Shown here in pieces: positions 44,827 to 53,576 of a DNA stretch of 64,000 nt. A program made the position numbers and the translations under genes. Position 1 is the stretch's first letter. Every line of letters begins with the position of its first letter. The stretch lies in assembly GCF_004801415.1 (NCBI RefSeq), contig NZ_SSNX01000010.1, forward strand, positions 1-64,000, in the 5' to 3' direction. The notes under the pieces were generated by a model. That model worked only from the letters and a program-made list of their open reading frames with translations, did not search any database and had not been told where the DNA came from. The stretch is from Deinococcus sp. KSM4-11 (lineage in GTDB: Bacteria; Deinococcota; Deinococci; Deinococcales; Deinococcaceae).

Positions 44827-45669
44827 TCAGGCGTCGCCCATCATCAGGCCCTCGATGGTGTGGCCCTGCATGATGGGTTCGAGTTCGTCCACGACGCGGC
44901 AGATCAGATGCTTGCGGACGTCCTCGGGGAGCCGCTCATAGTACGCGCGGGTGAACTGGAGGTCATGGAACTCGTCGTGCCCGGCGCCCGGCGCGTCGAC
45001 GCCCAGCACCAGCACCGGCCGGGGTTTGCTGCTGACGTTGGCCGTGCCCCGGTGGATGGTCAGCGCCGAGCGCACCGAGATGTCGCCCATGCTCGGCAGT
45101 TTGCGCTGCGCCAGTGCTTGATAGCGGGGGAACAGTGACACTGGTGGGAACATGCCGTGGTCGTACTCGCTGGGATCATCCCATTGCGTGCCGGGTGCGA
45201 TCTCGAAGGGGCCCATGTCGGGCTCGACATCCACGGTGGTGACATTGAAGGCCAGCGAATTCAGGCGGCGATCCACCAGGGTTTCGGAGCCGGCGCGGAA
45301 GTCACGGTGCCACGGCTGATCTTTCGCCCCCGGGTTGGGCACGTCGAAGCCGATTTCCACGATCTTGTAGTCGGGCCCCAGCACGCTCTCGCAGACGGTG
45401 GTGACCCACGGGTGCGTGACGAGATCCAGAAACCCGCTGATGTCCTCGGGGTGAATCTCGACGTAGTGCCGGTTGGTGCCGCGCCCCACGGCGCCGCCGG
45501 GGCGGGCGAGGGCCGCGTCGTACAGGCGGGGCAGTTCGGTGCCAAGCTGCGCCACCCACTCGCGTGGGAAGGCACCCTTGAGGCCGATGATGCCGTCACC
45601 GTACAGCCCGGCCATGATGGCTGGAATGTCGTAGGTCGTGGTAGGCGCGACGTCAGGGATTGTCGTCAT
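44827..45669 (-). CDS. Phytanoyl-CoA dioxygenase (PhyH) family protein
   Basis: 280 residues; ATG 45669 behind AGGAGA. Fe(II)/2-oxoglutarate oxygenase fold with the metal pair in QPWHRDF (HxD), distal His in LTIHRGTANVS and 2-oxoglutarate-binding Arg in SKPRPVLVL. Bacterial family members hydroxylate diverse small molecules. The substrate is not indicated by the neighbours, which are a small coupled unknown protein and a secreted glycoside hydrolase in the opposite direction. Confidence 0.87.
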   Translation of the reverse strand: MTTIPDVAPTTTYDIPAIMAGLYGDGIIGLKGAFPREWVAQLGTELPRLYDAALARPGGAVGRGTNRHYVEIHPEDISGFLDLVTHPWVTTVCESVLGPDYKIVEIGFDVPNPGAKDQPWHRDFRAGSETLVDRRLNSLAFNVTTVDVEPDMGPFEIAPGTQWDDPSEYDHGMFPPVSLFPRYQALAQRKLPSMGDISVRSALTIHRGTANVSSKPRPVLVLGVDAPGAGHDEFHDLQFTRAYYERLPEDVRKHLICRVVDELEPIMQGHTIEGLMMGDA

Positions 45670-46111
45670 TCTCTCCTCCTCGGTGGGTTGCGCTGAACTC
45701 TGCCCATTGTGCCCCTGGGTTCAGCAAAGTCAAGCGGGATTCCCTGTAGAAGCGTGAGCTGGACACGTCGCGTCTGTGGCCGGTCAGCTCTCCTGCCCAT
45801 TGCGGAGGACGCCGGCCTTGAAGGCCACGCCCGTGGGACTCTGCCGGAATATGACGGCAGCGAACGGCGAAGCGCTGGTTGTCCCAGACGGCGTGTCCGC
45901 CACTGGTGGCGTGAAGGTAAGGACCGTCCGGAGCTGGGTGCGTCACCGATGCCTGCACGTCCTTGCGTCGCATCAGGCGCCATACTCCCCTGATCAGTCA
46001 AGCATAATCTGCTCTATTCGAGCATTCCAACCACATCCACAGGCCACCCACTTCCCCCAGGAGAAACGTCTGCCTATCAGGCGGCCGTCCATCCGGTCCC
46101 GAAGGAGCCCT
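45670..46111. other. Divergent intergenic region
   Basis: About 440 bases between the dioxygenase and the glycoside hydrolase genes. An AT-richer patch with a TAATCT-like box lies near 46003-46012 and may be the hydrolase promoter. No gene recognised. Confidence 0.35.
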
Positions 46112-48427
46112 ATGTCCGGTGTACATCCTCGTTTCCAGATTTTCCGGGGGGCCATCTGCCTCCTGGTGTTCACGCTGGCCCTGCTGGGGCTTGCCCGCGC
46201 AGAGGGGGGGCAGAGACCCCTGCAGGTCAAGTCGCCCCTCCTCCGGACGCCCTGGACGGCACAGGTCTCGACGGCGCGGCCACTGCCCGAGTACCCCCGC
46301 CCCCAGCTCGTGCGCCCAGACTGGCTGAACCTCAACGGACCGTGGCAGTTCCAGGCGGCCGGCGCCGGTGACGCGGTGCCTGTGCGCCGCACGCTCCGGG
46401 AGACGGTGCTGGTGCCGTTCCCGGTGGAATCCGCGCTGTCCGGCCTGGCCCGCCACGAGGCCGCCATGTGGTATCGCCGGACGTTCACGCTGCCCGCCGG
46501 CTGGGCCGGACGGCGCATCCTGCTTCACTTCGGTGCGGTGGACACCGTCGCGGCGGTATATATCAACGGCCAGCGGGTCGGCACCCATACCGGCGGCTAC
46601 GACAGCTTCAGCTTCGACGTCACGCCACACCTCGAACGCGGCGTGAACGAGGTGATCGTCCACGTGCTGGACGATACCGGCGCGGGAGGGATGCCCGTCG
46701 GCAAGCAGCGCCTGGAGCCGAGCGGGATCTTCTACACCGCCAGTTCGGGCATCTGGCAGACCGTGTGGCTGGAGCCCGTCGCGCCGACGCATGTCTCACG
46801 GCTGACCCTTACGCCGGATGTGCCCGGCCGCGCCCTGCGGGCGACCGTTCAGGGCACCGGGCAGGGCCGCGTCCACCTGACGGCGAGGGCGGGGGGGAAG
46901 GTCGTGAGTTCGGTCGCCGGCGTGCTGGGGCAGGAAGTCCGGCTGCCAGTGCCGTCGGCCCACCTGTGGTCACCGGACGATCCGTTCCTGTACACGCTGA
47001 CCGTGACGGTGGAGCAGGGCGGCCGGACGGTCGACCGCGTGCAGAGTTACTTCGGGATGCGGTCGATCGGCCTGCAGACCGTGAACGGCTGGACGCGTCC
47101 CGTGCTCAATGGCAAATTCGTGTTTCAGATCGGCACCCTCGACCAGGGCTTCTGGCCCGACGGTCTGTACACGGCGCCCAGCGACGCGGCGCTCAAATTC
47201 GACCTCGTCAAGCACAAGCAGCTGGGGTTCAACATGGTGCGCAAGCACATCAAGGTCGAGCCCCAGCGCTGGTACTACTGGGCGGACAAGCTCGGGTTGC
47301 TGGTGTGGCAGGACATGCCCAGCATGATGACCGAGCAGCCGGTCACGCCGGGGGCGGCCAACGAGTTTGTCCGGCAGTACCGCCGGATCATCGACCAGCA
47401 CCGCTCGTCGCCCGCCATCGTCACGTGGGTGAACCAGAACGAGGGCTGGGGGCAGTTCGCGCAGGCCCCGCTGGCCGCCGCCGTGAAACGCTGGGATCCC
47501 AGCCGGCTGGTGGACAACATGAGCGGCATCAACTGCTGCGGCGCCCACGACGGCGGCAATGGCGACCTGGCCGACTGGCACGTGTACATCGGCCCGAGTT
47601 CACCTTCACCCAGCGTGCGCCGCGCGGCCGTGCTGGGCGAGTTCGGCGGTCTGGGCCTGCGCGTTCCCGGCCACGAGTGGTCGCCCGTAACCAGTTTTTC
47701 CTACGAGATGCAGGCGAGTCCCGGCGACCTGAACCGCCGCTACCTGGGGCTGGTGGACAGCCTGCGGCCGATGATCGCCAACGCGGGACTGAGCGCCGCC
47801 ATCTACACCGAGATCACCGACGTGGAGGGCGAGGTCAACGGCCTGCTGACCTACGACCGGCAGGTCATGAAGGTGGACGCTCCGCGCCTGCGGGCCGCCC
47901 ACCGGGCCCTGATCGCGGCGTCCGGAAGCGCGTCCACGCGCGTGGCCATCCGTCCCGGCCCCGTGGCCTTCCAGGTGCCCGGCAAGCCCACGTTCCTGCT
48001 CTACACGGCCGATCCCCTGCAGGTCGGTTCCCTGCCGGCGGGCACCAGCGCCGCGGACGTCAAGGCGGCGACCCTGGTGGCGGTGCCGGGCCTCGCGGAT
48101 CCCACGTGCGCGTCCTTCCGTTCGTCCAGCGATCCGCAGAGTTACCTCCGTCACCGCGAGTCCCTGCTGCACGTGGAGACCGATGACCTGAACTCCGTAG
48201 GCTTCCGACAGGACGCGACCTTCTGCGCGGAACGGGGCGCAGCGGGCACGGGCGTCACCCTGGTGTCGTACAACTTCCGCGCCGCCGCCATCCGCCGCTA
48301 CCAGGGCACGCTGTGGCTGGCCGACCGTGGGGGCGACCAGCCCTGGGACGGCGGCATGGCCTACCCCGTGGACGTGACGTGGCGGGTGGTGGCCCCACCC
48401 CATCCGTCAGCCCGATGGTTCAGGTGA
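46112..48427 (+). CDS. Secreted glycoside hydrolase family 2 protein
   Basis: 771 residues; ATG 46112 behind GAAGGAG. Signal peptide (ICLLVFTLALLGLARA, cleavage near residue 30). A sugar-binding jelly-roll (~60-235, WLNLNGPWQFQ, AMWYRRTFTLP), an Ig-like domain and a TIM barrel follow. The acid/base is about Glu444 in VNQNEGWG and the nucleophile about Glu510 in LGEFGG. Family 2 includes beta-galactosidases, beta-mannosidases and beta-glucuronidases. Sequence style is closest to uncharacterised exported members, so the sugar is not assigned. A C-terminal ~150-residue region after the barrel is of unknown type. Confidence 0.9.
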   Translation: MSGVHPRFQIFRGAICLLVFTLALLGLARAEGGQRPLQVKSPLLRTPWTAQVSTARPLPEYPRPQLVRPDWLNLNGPWQFQAAGAGDAVPVRRTLRETVLVPFPVESALSGLARHEAAMWYRRTFTLPAGWAGRRILLHFGAVDTVAAVYINGQRVGTHTGGYDSFSFDVTPHLERGVNEVIVHVLDDTGAGGMPVGKQRLEPSGIFYTASSGIWQTVWLEPVAPTHVSRLTLTPDVPGRALRATVQGTGQGRVHLTARAGGKVVSSVAGVLGQEVRLPVPSAHLWSPDDPFLYTLTVTVEQGGRTVDRVQSYFGMRSIGLQTVNGWTRPVLNGKFVFQIGTLDQGFWPDGLYTAPSDAALKFDLVKHKQLGFNMVRKHIKVEPQRWYYWADKLGLLVWQDMPSMMTEQPVTPGAANEFVRQYRRIIDQHRSSPAIVTWVNQNEGWGQFAQAPLAAAVKRWDPSRLVDNMSGINCCGAHDGGNGDLADWHVYIGPSSPSPSVRRAAVLGEFGGLGLRVPGHEWSPVTSFSYEMQASPGDLNRRYLGLVDSLRPMIANAGLSAAIYTEITDVEGEVNGLLTYDRQVMKVDAPRLRAAHRALIAASGSASTRVAIRPGPVAFQVPGKPTFLLYTADPLQVGSLPAGTSAADVKAATLVAVPGLADPTCASFRSSSDPQSYLRHRESLLHVETDDLNSVGFRQDATFCAERGAAGTGVTLVSYNFRAAAIRRYQGTLWLADRGGDQPWDGGMAYPVDVTWRVVAPPHPSARWFR

Positions 48428-48516
48428 CGGGAGCGGGCACCTGCTCCGGGTCGTTTCCGTTTTGCACTGTTGTTGCCACAGCGATTAATGACCATTGCCG
48501 ATCTCGTCAATGAACC

Positions 48517-48542
48517 ACCGGGAACCTGTGGGGGTTCCCGGT
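48517..48542. terminator. Perfect 10-base-stem hairpin between convergent genes
   Basis: Arms 48517-48526 and 48533-48542 with a six-base loop, between the convergent glycoside hydrolase and ABC substrate-binding genes. It could end transcription from both sides; T-runs are weak. Confidence 0.6.
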
Positions 48543-48656
48543 GACGATCTTCAGTTTGCAAGAGCGTGGTGCACCTGTCCGTAGGGGCCGAGAATTCGGT
48601 CGGGCCCGTGGGAGCAGCCTCAGGCCCTCAAGGGGCTGGAAGCCCTGCCGCCAAGC

Positions 48657-50183
48657 TCAGCGCTTGAGCCAGGTGGTGCGCAGGCCGACGTAGCTGGTGT
48701 TCGGGAAGTGCTCATAGCCCTGGACGGCCTTGCCCGCCGCTTCGTACTGCGTGCTGGAGTACAGGAAGACCATCGGGCTCAGTTCGACCAGGCGCTGCTG
48801 CACCTTGGCGTAGATGGCCTTGCGCGCGGCGGGGTCGGCCGTCTGGCGGCCCTGGTCGAGCAGCGTGTCGATGGTGGCGTCCTTGAAGTTGGTGAGGTTG
48901 CCGCCGCTGTCCGAGGCGAAGGGCGTGAAGAGGTAGTCGTCCGGGTCGCCCTGGCCGCTCTCGCCGAGGATGGTGGACATGTAGTTCTTCTTCAGGATGT
49001 CGGGCAGGTACACGCTCCACTCCAGCGCCGTGATGTTCACCTTGATGCCCAGGGGAGCGAGCTGCGCCTGGATGATCTCGGCGGGCGTGCGCAGGAAGTC
49101 GTAGGTGGAGGTGACCTTCAGTTCCAGCGTGAAGCCGCTTCCGTAGCCGGCGTCCTTGAGCAGGGCGCGGGCCTTGTCGAGGTTCGGCTTGCCGTAGGTG
49201 GGATCGGGCTGCCCGTAGTAGCTGCCGTTCGGGAGCACGGTGCCCGCTGAGGGCAGACCGCCCACCCCGAGCAGGGCCACGTCCACGATTTCCTGGTTGT
49301 TCATCGCGTAGGCGATGGCGCGGCGCACGCGCGGGTCGTTGAGCGGCTTCTGCGCGACGTTCAGGAACAGCGCGCGGTAGTTGGCGGCGGGCCCGCCGAG
49401 GACGTTCACGGCGGCGTTGCCCTTCAGCGCCGTGATGTCCGTGGAGGGCACGTACTCGATCCAGTCCACGGTGCCGGTGCGCAGGGCCGTCACGCGGGCC
49501 GTGGGATCCGGCAGGTAGCTGAAGGTGATGCCGTCGAGGTAGGGGAGCTTGTTGCCCTTGGCGTCCTTACCCCAGAAGTTGGGGTTCTTCTTGAGCACCA
49601 TGCGCGTCTGCGGCACGTACTCGACGAAGGTGAACGGCCCGGTGCCGACCGGCTTGGTATTCAGGGTTGCGGCGGCTTCCTTGGGGACGATCACGTTGAG
49701 GCTGAAGGCGAGCTTGCTCAGCAGCGGCGAGAAGGGCTTGCTGAGGGTCATGACGACGGTGCTCTTGTTCGGCGCGGTGATGCTCTTGACGAGTTCGAAG
49801 TCGCCGCTGCGGGGGGATTTGGTCGCGGGATCCTTGATGCGGCCTATCGAGTACACGACGTCGCTGGCTTCCAGCGTGCGGCCGTTGTGGAACTTCACGC
49901 CGGAGCGCAGCGTGAAGGTCCAGGTCAGGCCGTCCTTGCTGGTCGTCCAGCGCGTGGCGAGGGACGGCACGACCTTGCCGCTGGCGTCGAAGGCGACCAG
50001 GGTGTCGTACACGTTCTCGAGCTGGTTGCGGGTGGACGTGGCCTGCGTGACGTGCGGGTCGAGGCCCACCGGGTCGGCCTGCATCCCGGCGCGCAGGATG
50101 CCGCCGGCGGTCTGGGCGTGGGCACTGCCCAGCGCAGCGAGCGAGAGGACGAGTGTGAGGGCGGTCCGGGTCTTCATGCGCAT
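48657..50183 (-). CDS. ABC transporter substrate-binding protein (peptide/nickel family 5)
   Basis: 508 residues; ATG 50183 behind GGAGG. Signal peptide of about 23 residues (AALGSAHAQ). Family 5 landmarks: LDPHVTQATSTRNQLENVYDTL (split by length), TFTLRSGVKFHNGRTLEASDVVYSIGR, PVGTGPFTF, KNPNFW, NDPRVRRAIAYAMN. No lipobox. It delivers peptides or other solutes to the two permeases encoded just upstream. No ATPase genes follow, so the importer must use subunits encoded elsewhere. Confidence 0.92.
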   Translation of the reverse strand: MRMKTRTALTLVLSLAALGSAHAQTAGGILRAGMQADPVGLDPHVTQATSTRNQLENVYDTLVAFDASGKVVPSLATRWTTSKDGLTWTFTLRSGVKFHNGRTLEASDVVYSIGRIKDPATKSPRSGDFELVKSITAPNKSTVVMTLSKPFSPLLSKLAFSLNVIVPKEAAATLNTKPVGTGPFTFVEYVPQTRMVLKKNPNFWGKDAKGNKLPYLDGITFSYLPDPTARVTALRTGTVDWIEYVPSTDITALKGNAAVNVLGGPAANYRALFLNVAQKPLNDPRVRRAIAYAMNNQEIVDVALLGVGGLPSAGTVLPNGSYYGQPDPTYGKPNLDKARALLKDAGYGSGFTLELKVTSTYDFLRTPAEIIQAQLAPLGIKVNITALEWSVYLPDILKKNYMSTILGESGQGDPDDYLFTPFASDSGGNLTNFKDATIDTLLDQGRQTADPAARKAIYAKVQQRLVELSPMVFLYSSTQYEAAGKAVQGYEHFPNTSYVGLRTTWLKR

Positions 50184-50227
50184 GGTGATCCTCCAGGGGA
50201 GTGCAGGGGTGACGTGAATGGGGGGCG

Positions 50228-51094
50228 TCAGCGGGTGAGGCGCGGATCCAGGGCGTCACGCAGCGCGTCGCCGAGGAGGTTGAAGCCGAGCACGGTGACC
50301 ATGATCGCCAGGCCAGGCGCGATCGAGATCCAGGGATTGGTTTCGAGAAAAGGCCGGCCATCGGCGATCATCTGCCCCCACGCGGGCGCCGGGGGCTGGG
50401 TGCCCAGGCCGAGAAAGCTCAGGGCCGCCTCGCCGAGGATGGCGTAGGCGAGACGCAGGGTGATTTCCACGAGCACCGGGCCGGTCGCGTTGGGCAGGAC
50501 ATGCCGCAGCAGCAGCCGGGTGTCGGACGCCCCGAGGGCGGTGCTGGCCTCCACGAACATCGTGTCGCGGGTGCGCAGCACCGCCGCCCGGACGACCCGC
50601 GCGAACGGAGCGATGTACGCGACCGCGATGGCAATGGTGAGATTCCAGAAGCCGCCGCCCAGGAAGGCCAGCAGCGCAATGGCCAGCAGGATGGCGGGGA
50701 AGGCCAGCAGGATGTCGGTGATGCGCATGATCAGCGTGTCCACCCACTTCAGGTAGAACCCGGCCAGCGCGCCCAGGGTGCCGCCGACCAGCAGTGCCAG
50801 GGAGACGCTCAGGATGCTGACGGCCAGACTGATGCGGCTGCCGAAGATCACGCGGGAGAACAGGTCGCGGCCGTACAGGTCGGTGCCGAGCCAGTGGTGC
50901 GCCGACGGCCCCTGCATCCGGTCGATCGGCCGGTACTGCACCGGATCGTACGGCGCGAGGTGCGGCGCGAACAGGGCCGCCACCACCACGATCAGCACCA
51001 GGATCAGGCCGGCGACGCCGCTGGGCGTGCGGAAGAAGACCTGCGCGGCGCGCCGGGCGGGCGAGCGCGGCTGGACGGCGGCCACCGCCGTCAC
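50228..51094 (-). CDS. ABC transporter permease, DppC/OppC type
   Basis: 288 residues from GTG 51094, whose GTGA overlaps the stop of the DppB-type gene. N-terminal OppC-like segment (FFRTPSGVAGLILVLIVV), HWLGTDLYGRDLFSRVIFG, five to six membrane helices, and the EAA-loop region VEASTALGASDTRLLLRHVLPN that contacts the ATPase. It ends LLGDALRDALDPRLTR, typical of DppC. Confidence 0.92.
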   Translation of the reverse strand: MTAVAAVQPRSPARRAAQVFFRTPSGVAGLILVLIVVVAALFAPHLAPYDPVQYRPIDRMQGPSAHHWLGTDLYGRDLFSRVIFGSRISLAVSILSVSLALLVGGTLGALAGFYLKWVDTLIMRITDILLAFPAILLAIALLAFLGGGFWNLTIAIAVAYIAPFARVVRAAVLRTRDTMFVEASTALGASDTRLLLRHVLPNATGPVLVEITLRLAYAILGEAALSFLGLGTQPPAPAWGQMIADGRPFLETNPWISIAPGLAIMVTVLGFNLLGDALRDALDPRLTR

Positions 51095-52044
51095 GAGTAC
51101 GCCACCCGGCGGTCGATCACGCCGTACAGCACGTCGACGATCACGTTGACCAGCACGTAGCTCACCGCGATCCACAGCACCGCGCCCTGCACCACCGGGT
51201 AGTCGCGCAGGTTGATGCCCTCCAGGGCGTACCGGCCGACGCCGGGCAGGCCGAAGAGCTGCTCGATGATCACCGCGCCGCCCAGCAGGTTGCCCACCTG
51301 AAGCCCGATGACGGTCACCACGGGAATCAGGGCGTTGCGCAGCGCGTGCCGGATGACCACGGCGCCGCCGGTCAGGCCCTTGGCACGGGCCGTGCGGATG
51401 TAATCCTGCCCGAGCACGTCGAGCAGGCTGGCCCGGACGATCCGGGTCGTGGCGGCCGAGAGGCTGAAACTCAGGGCCAGCGCGGGCAGGAACAGGCTGC
51501 GGAGGTTCCCGCCCAGGGACTCGGCCGGGGTCACGTAGCCGTTCGGCGGGAACCAGCCGAGCTTCAGGCTGAACAGCAGGATCATCAGGATCGCCAGCCA
51601 GAATTCCGGCGCGGCCAGGCCGATCAGCACGAAGGTGCTCGACAGCAAGTCCGCCGAGCGGCCGCGTCTCAGGGCGGCCAGGATGCCCAGCGGCAGGCCG
51701 ATCACCACGGCGAACAGCAGCGCCAGGCCGGTGAGCTGAAGCGTGACCGGGAAGCGCATCAGCAGGTCGTGGAAGACCGGGCGATCCGTGCGCAGGCTGA
51801 TCCCCAGGTTGCCGTGCAGCAGCGCCCAGAACCAGTGCGTGAACTGCAGCCAGATGGGTTCGTTCAGCCCGAAGAGCCGGCGCATCTCGGCCTGCTGCGC
51901 GGCGCTGACATTGCCCTCCAGGCCGATCAATTGCGTGACGATGTCGCCCGGCACCAGCCGCAGGAGCACGAAGACGAGCACGCTGACGCCGAAGGCCGCG
52001 AGCAGGGCCAGCAGGACGCGCCGCAGCAGCCAGCTGGGGCTCAC
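51091..52044 (-). CDS. ABC transporter permease, DppB/OppB type
   Basis: 317 residues from GTG 52044 (upstream in-frame start rejected because the extra residues are not membrane-like). N-terminal helix LLRRVLLALLAAFGVSVLVF, then FVLLRLVPGD, the long DppB loop (VSAAQQAEMRRLFGLNEPIW), GNLGISL, and the EAA loop RASLLDVLGQDYIRTARAKG. Forms the heterodimeric channel with the DppC-type subunit, overlapping by four bases. Confidence 0.92.
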   Translation of the reverse strand: MSPSWLLRRVLLALLAAFGVSVLVFVLLRLVPGDIVTQLIGLEGNVSAAQQAEMRRLFGLNEPIWLQFTHWFWALLHGNLGISLRTDRPVFHDLLMRFPVTLQLTGLALLFAVVIGLPLGILAALRRGRSADLLSSTFVLIGLAAPEFWLAILMILLFSLKLGWFPPNGYVTPAESLGGNLRSLFLPALALSFSLSAATTRIVRASLLDVLGQDYIRTARAKGLTGGAVVIRHALRNALIPVVTVIGLQVGNLLGGAVIIEQLFGLPGVGRYALEGINLRDYPVVQGAVLWIAVSYVLVNVIVDVLYGVIDRRVAYS

Positions 52045-52159
52045 GGCTGTTCCGGTGATGCGATACGCCGCACAAGGCCTGCATGCAGGACCCGGGAGTG
52101 GGCAGGGGGGGTGACGGTCGGCCGGTGCATCGTTCCTCCGAGGGGGTGGAGCAGGTGCT

Positions 52160-52696
52160 TCACAGCAGGCGGGGTGTGCCAACCCACAGCAGCAGGGTGT
52201 CCGAGGAGCCCGGATTGGCCCAGGTGTGGGACGTGGTGCTCGGGTGGTGGGCGCTGTCGCCCGGCCCGAGCTCGAACTGTTCGGTGCCGAGTGTCAGGCG
52301 CAGTTGACCCTGAAGCACGTGAATGAACTCCTCGCCCAGGTGGCTGTTCAGGTCTGAGGTGAAGCCGGGATGGATGCTGATCAGCAGCGGTTCGAGTTGA
52401 AGGTCTGTGCCCTGGCCGGCCAGACTCTCGACCCGGTAGGGCAGTTCACGCAGGTGCAGGACGTTACCGCAGCCCTGGCGGGTGACGCTGGAATGCGGGA
52501 CGTCCTCGGGAACGAAGTAGGTGAGGGTGACGCCCAGTGCCCGGGCAATGGAAGCCAGCGAGGTCATGCTGGGATTGGCCTGGTGACGCTCGATCTGCGA
52601 CAGGTACGGCACGGACAGGCCGCTGCGTTCGCTGATGTCCTTGAGGGTGAGGCTGAGGTGACGTCGTCGTGCGCGAACCTTTGAACCTAGCTGCAT
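52160..52696 (-). CDS. XRE-cupin transcriptional regulator
   Basis: 178 residues; ATG 52696 behind AGGAGG. N-terminal helix-turn-helix (MQLGSKVRARRRHLSLTLKD, SGLSVPYLSQIERHQANPS) at ~1-60. The C-terminal cupin (LNSHLGEEFIHVLQGQLRLTL, ELGPGDSAHHPSTTSHTW) at ~110-178 probably senses a small ligand. This layout is typical of PuuR/SinR-like regulators of amino-acid or polyamine uptake. It is upstream of the peptide-type ABC genes (115-base gap) and likely governs them. A perfect palindrome between its own -35 and -10 boxes indicates autoregulation. Confidence 0.9.
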   Translation of the reverse strand: MQLGSKVRARRRHLSLTLKDISERSGLSVPYLSQIERHQANPSMTSLASIARALGVTLTYFVPEDVPHSSVTRQGCGNVLHLRELPYRVESLAGQGTDLQLEPLLISIHPGFTSDLNSHLGEEFIHVLQGQLRLTLGTEQFELGPGDSAHHPSTTSHTWANPGSSDTLLLWVGTPRLL

Positions 52697-52724
52697 CACC
52701 CCTCCTGGTTGAGGTGCTTGCAGC

Positions 52725-52753
52725 CTATCAGAATAATTCTGATCACAGTTCAA
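52725..52753 (-). promoter_or_regulatory. Promoter with embedded operator palindrome for XRE-cupin gene
   Basis: On the minus strand TTGAAC (52748-52753) and TGATAG (52725-52730) are 17 bases apart. The perfect palindrome ATCAGAATAATTCTGAT (52727-52743) fills the spacer and overlaps the -10 box. Bound regulator would block polymerase. Confidence 0.75.
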
Positions 52754-52854
52754 GGGTAACCACCTTGGACTGTGACGTCTTTGGTTCCGTTGATGGTGCC
52801 CGACAACTGTTCGCGATAACGGTCTGGAACGGGAAATCTTCAGACGCCGTGGCG

Positions 52855-52860
52855 TAGGCT
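52855..52860 (+). promoter_or_regulatory. -10 box of the 52866 gene (leaderless)
   Basis: TAGGCT lies five bases before ATG 52866, as in front of the gene at 7741. Confidence 0.45.
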
Positions 52861-52865
52861 GACGT

Positions 52866-53297
52866 ATGACTTCCCCTGACGAGACGCGCGTGTACGAGGT
52901 CGAACGACATGGTGATCTCCTGCTGACCCGCATGGAACGCACGGTCGATCAGGAACGGCCAGGTATCACAGCCATCCACCTGACCTTGGTGAACCGTGGA
53001 ACGTCCCCAATCGCGGTGGATCGGGTCGATTTTTCCAGTGAGGACTTGTCAGTGACGATTTCCATCGATCGGACGCTGGAACCCGGACACGAGCTGGTGC
53101 TCATCGGCCCTGATATGGCGGACAGGGTGACCCTTCAGGCCAGCATCCAGGGAAAATCCGCCCTGTTCAAAGCGGGTGTCGTGTTTCAGGCGACGGTGTA
53201 TCTCACCGGGCCGCAGGGCAGCAACACATTCACCCAGCCCCTCTCCTGGGGCTTCTGGATGGAGGGTGGATATGGCTTCACGTTGTCAGACGCATAA
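52866..53297 (+). CDS. Hypothetical protein
   Basis: 143 residues, leaderless start. Beta-rich, acidic and without signal peptide or membrane helix (TAIHLTLVNRGTSPIAVDRV, DLSVTISIDRTLEPGHELVL, QATVYLTGPQG), like a small immunoglobulin-type sandwich. Divergent from the XRE-cupin regulator. No family recognised. Confidence 0.6.
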   Translation: MTSPDETRVYEVERHGDLLLTRMERTVDQERPGITAIHLTLVNRGTSPIAVDRVDFSSEDLSVTISIDRTLEPGHELVLIGPDMADRVTLQASIQGKSALFKAGVVFQATVYLTGPQGSNTFTQPLSWGFWMEGGYGFTLSDA

Positions 53298-53576
53298 CGG
53301 AGTGTGGGAGATCATCCCCAGGGTGTGGGCCACTCTGCGCGGCGGGAACCAAGGGGCTGCCCTGCGGCCGAGCCACCGGGTCAGGCGGCCTGAGGTCGTG
53401 ACGGAGTAGGGCGCCTCCCTCCTGGTCGTCAGCGCCGCTGGCCACATCGCGCTGGCACGGTGACCGGCCAGGCCGGACCGGCAGTCATGCCCGTGAAGGG
53501 ATCACCCGTTCACCAGGGGTAACGATTCCGTAAGGGCCGACTCCCTACCCTTTGGGGGCCACCACCGGGAGGGGCC
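53298..53576. other. Intergenic before the diguanylate cyclase
   Basis: About 280 bases. No gene, clear hairpin or repeat was recognised. Confidence 0.35.

Noticed and set aside
50228..52084. A single 618-codon permease fusion
   Set aside because: The upstream half is an out-of-frame reading of the DppB-type gene; GTG at 51094 gives a normal DppC.
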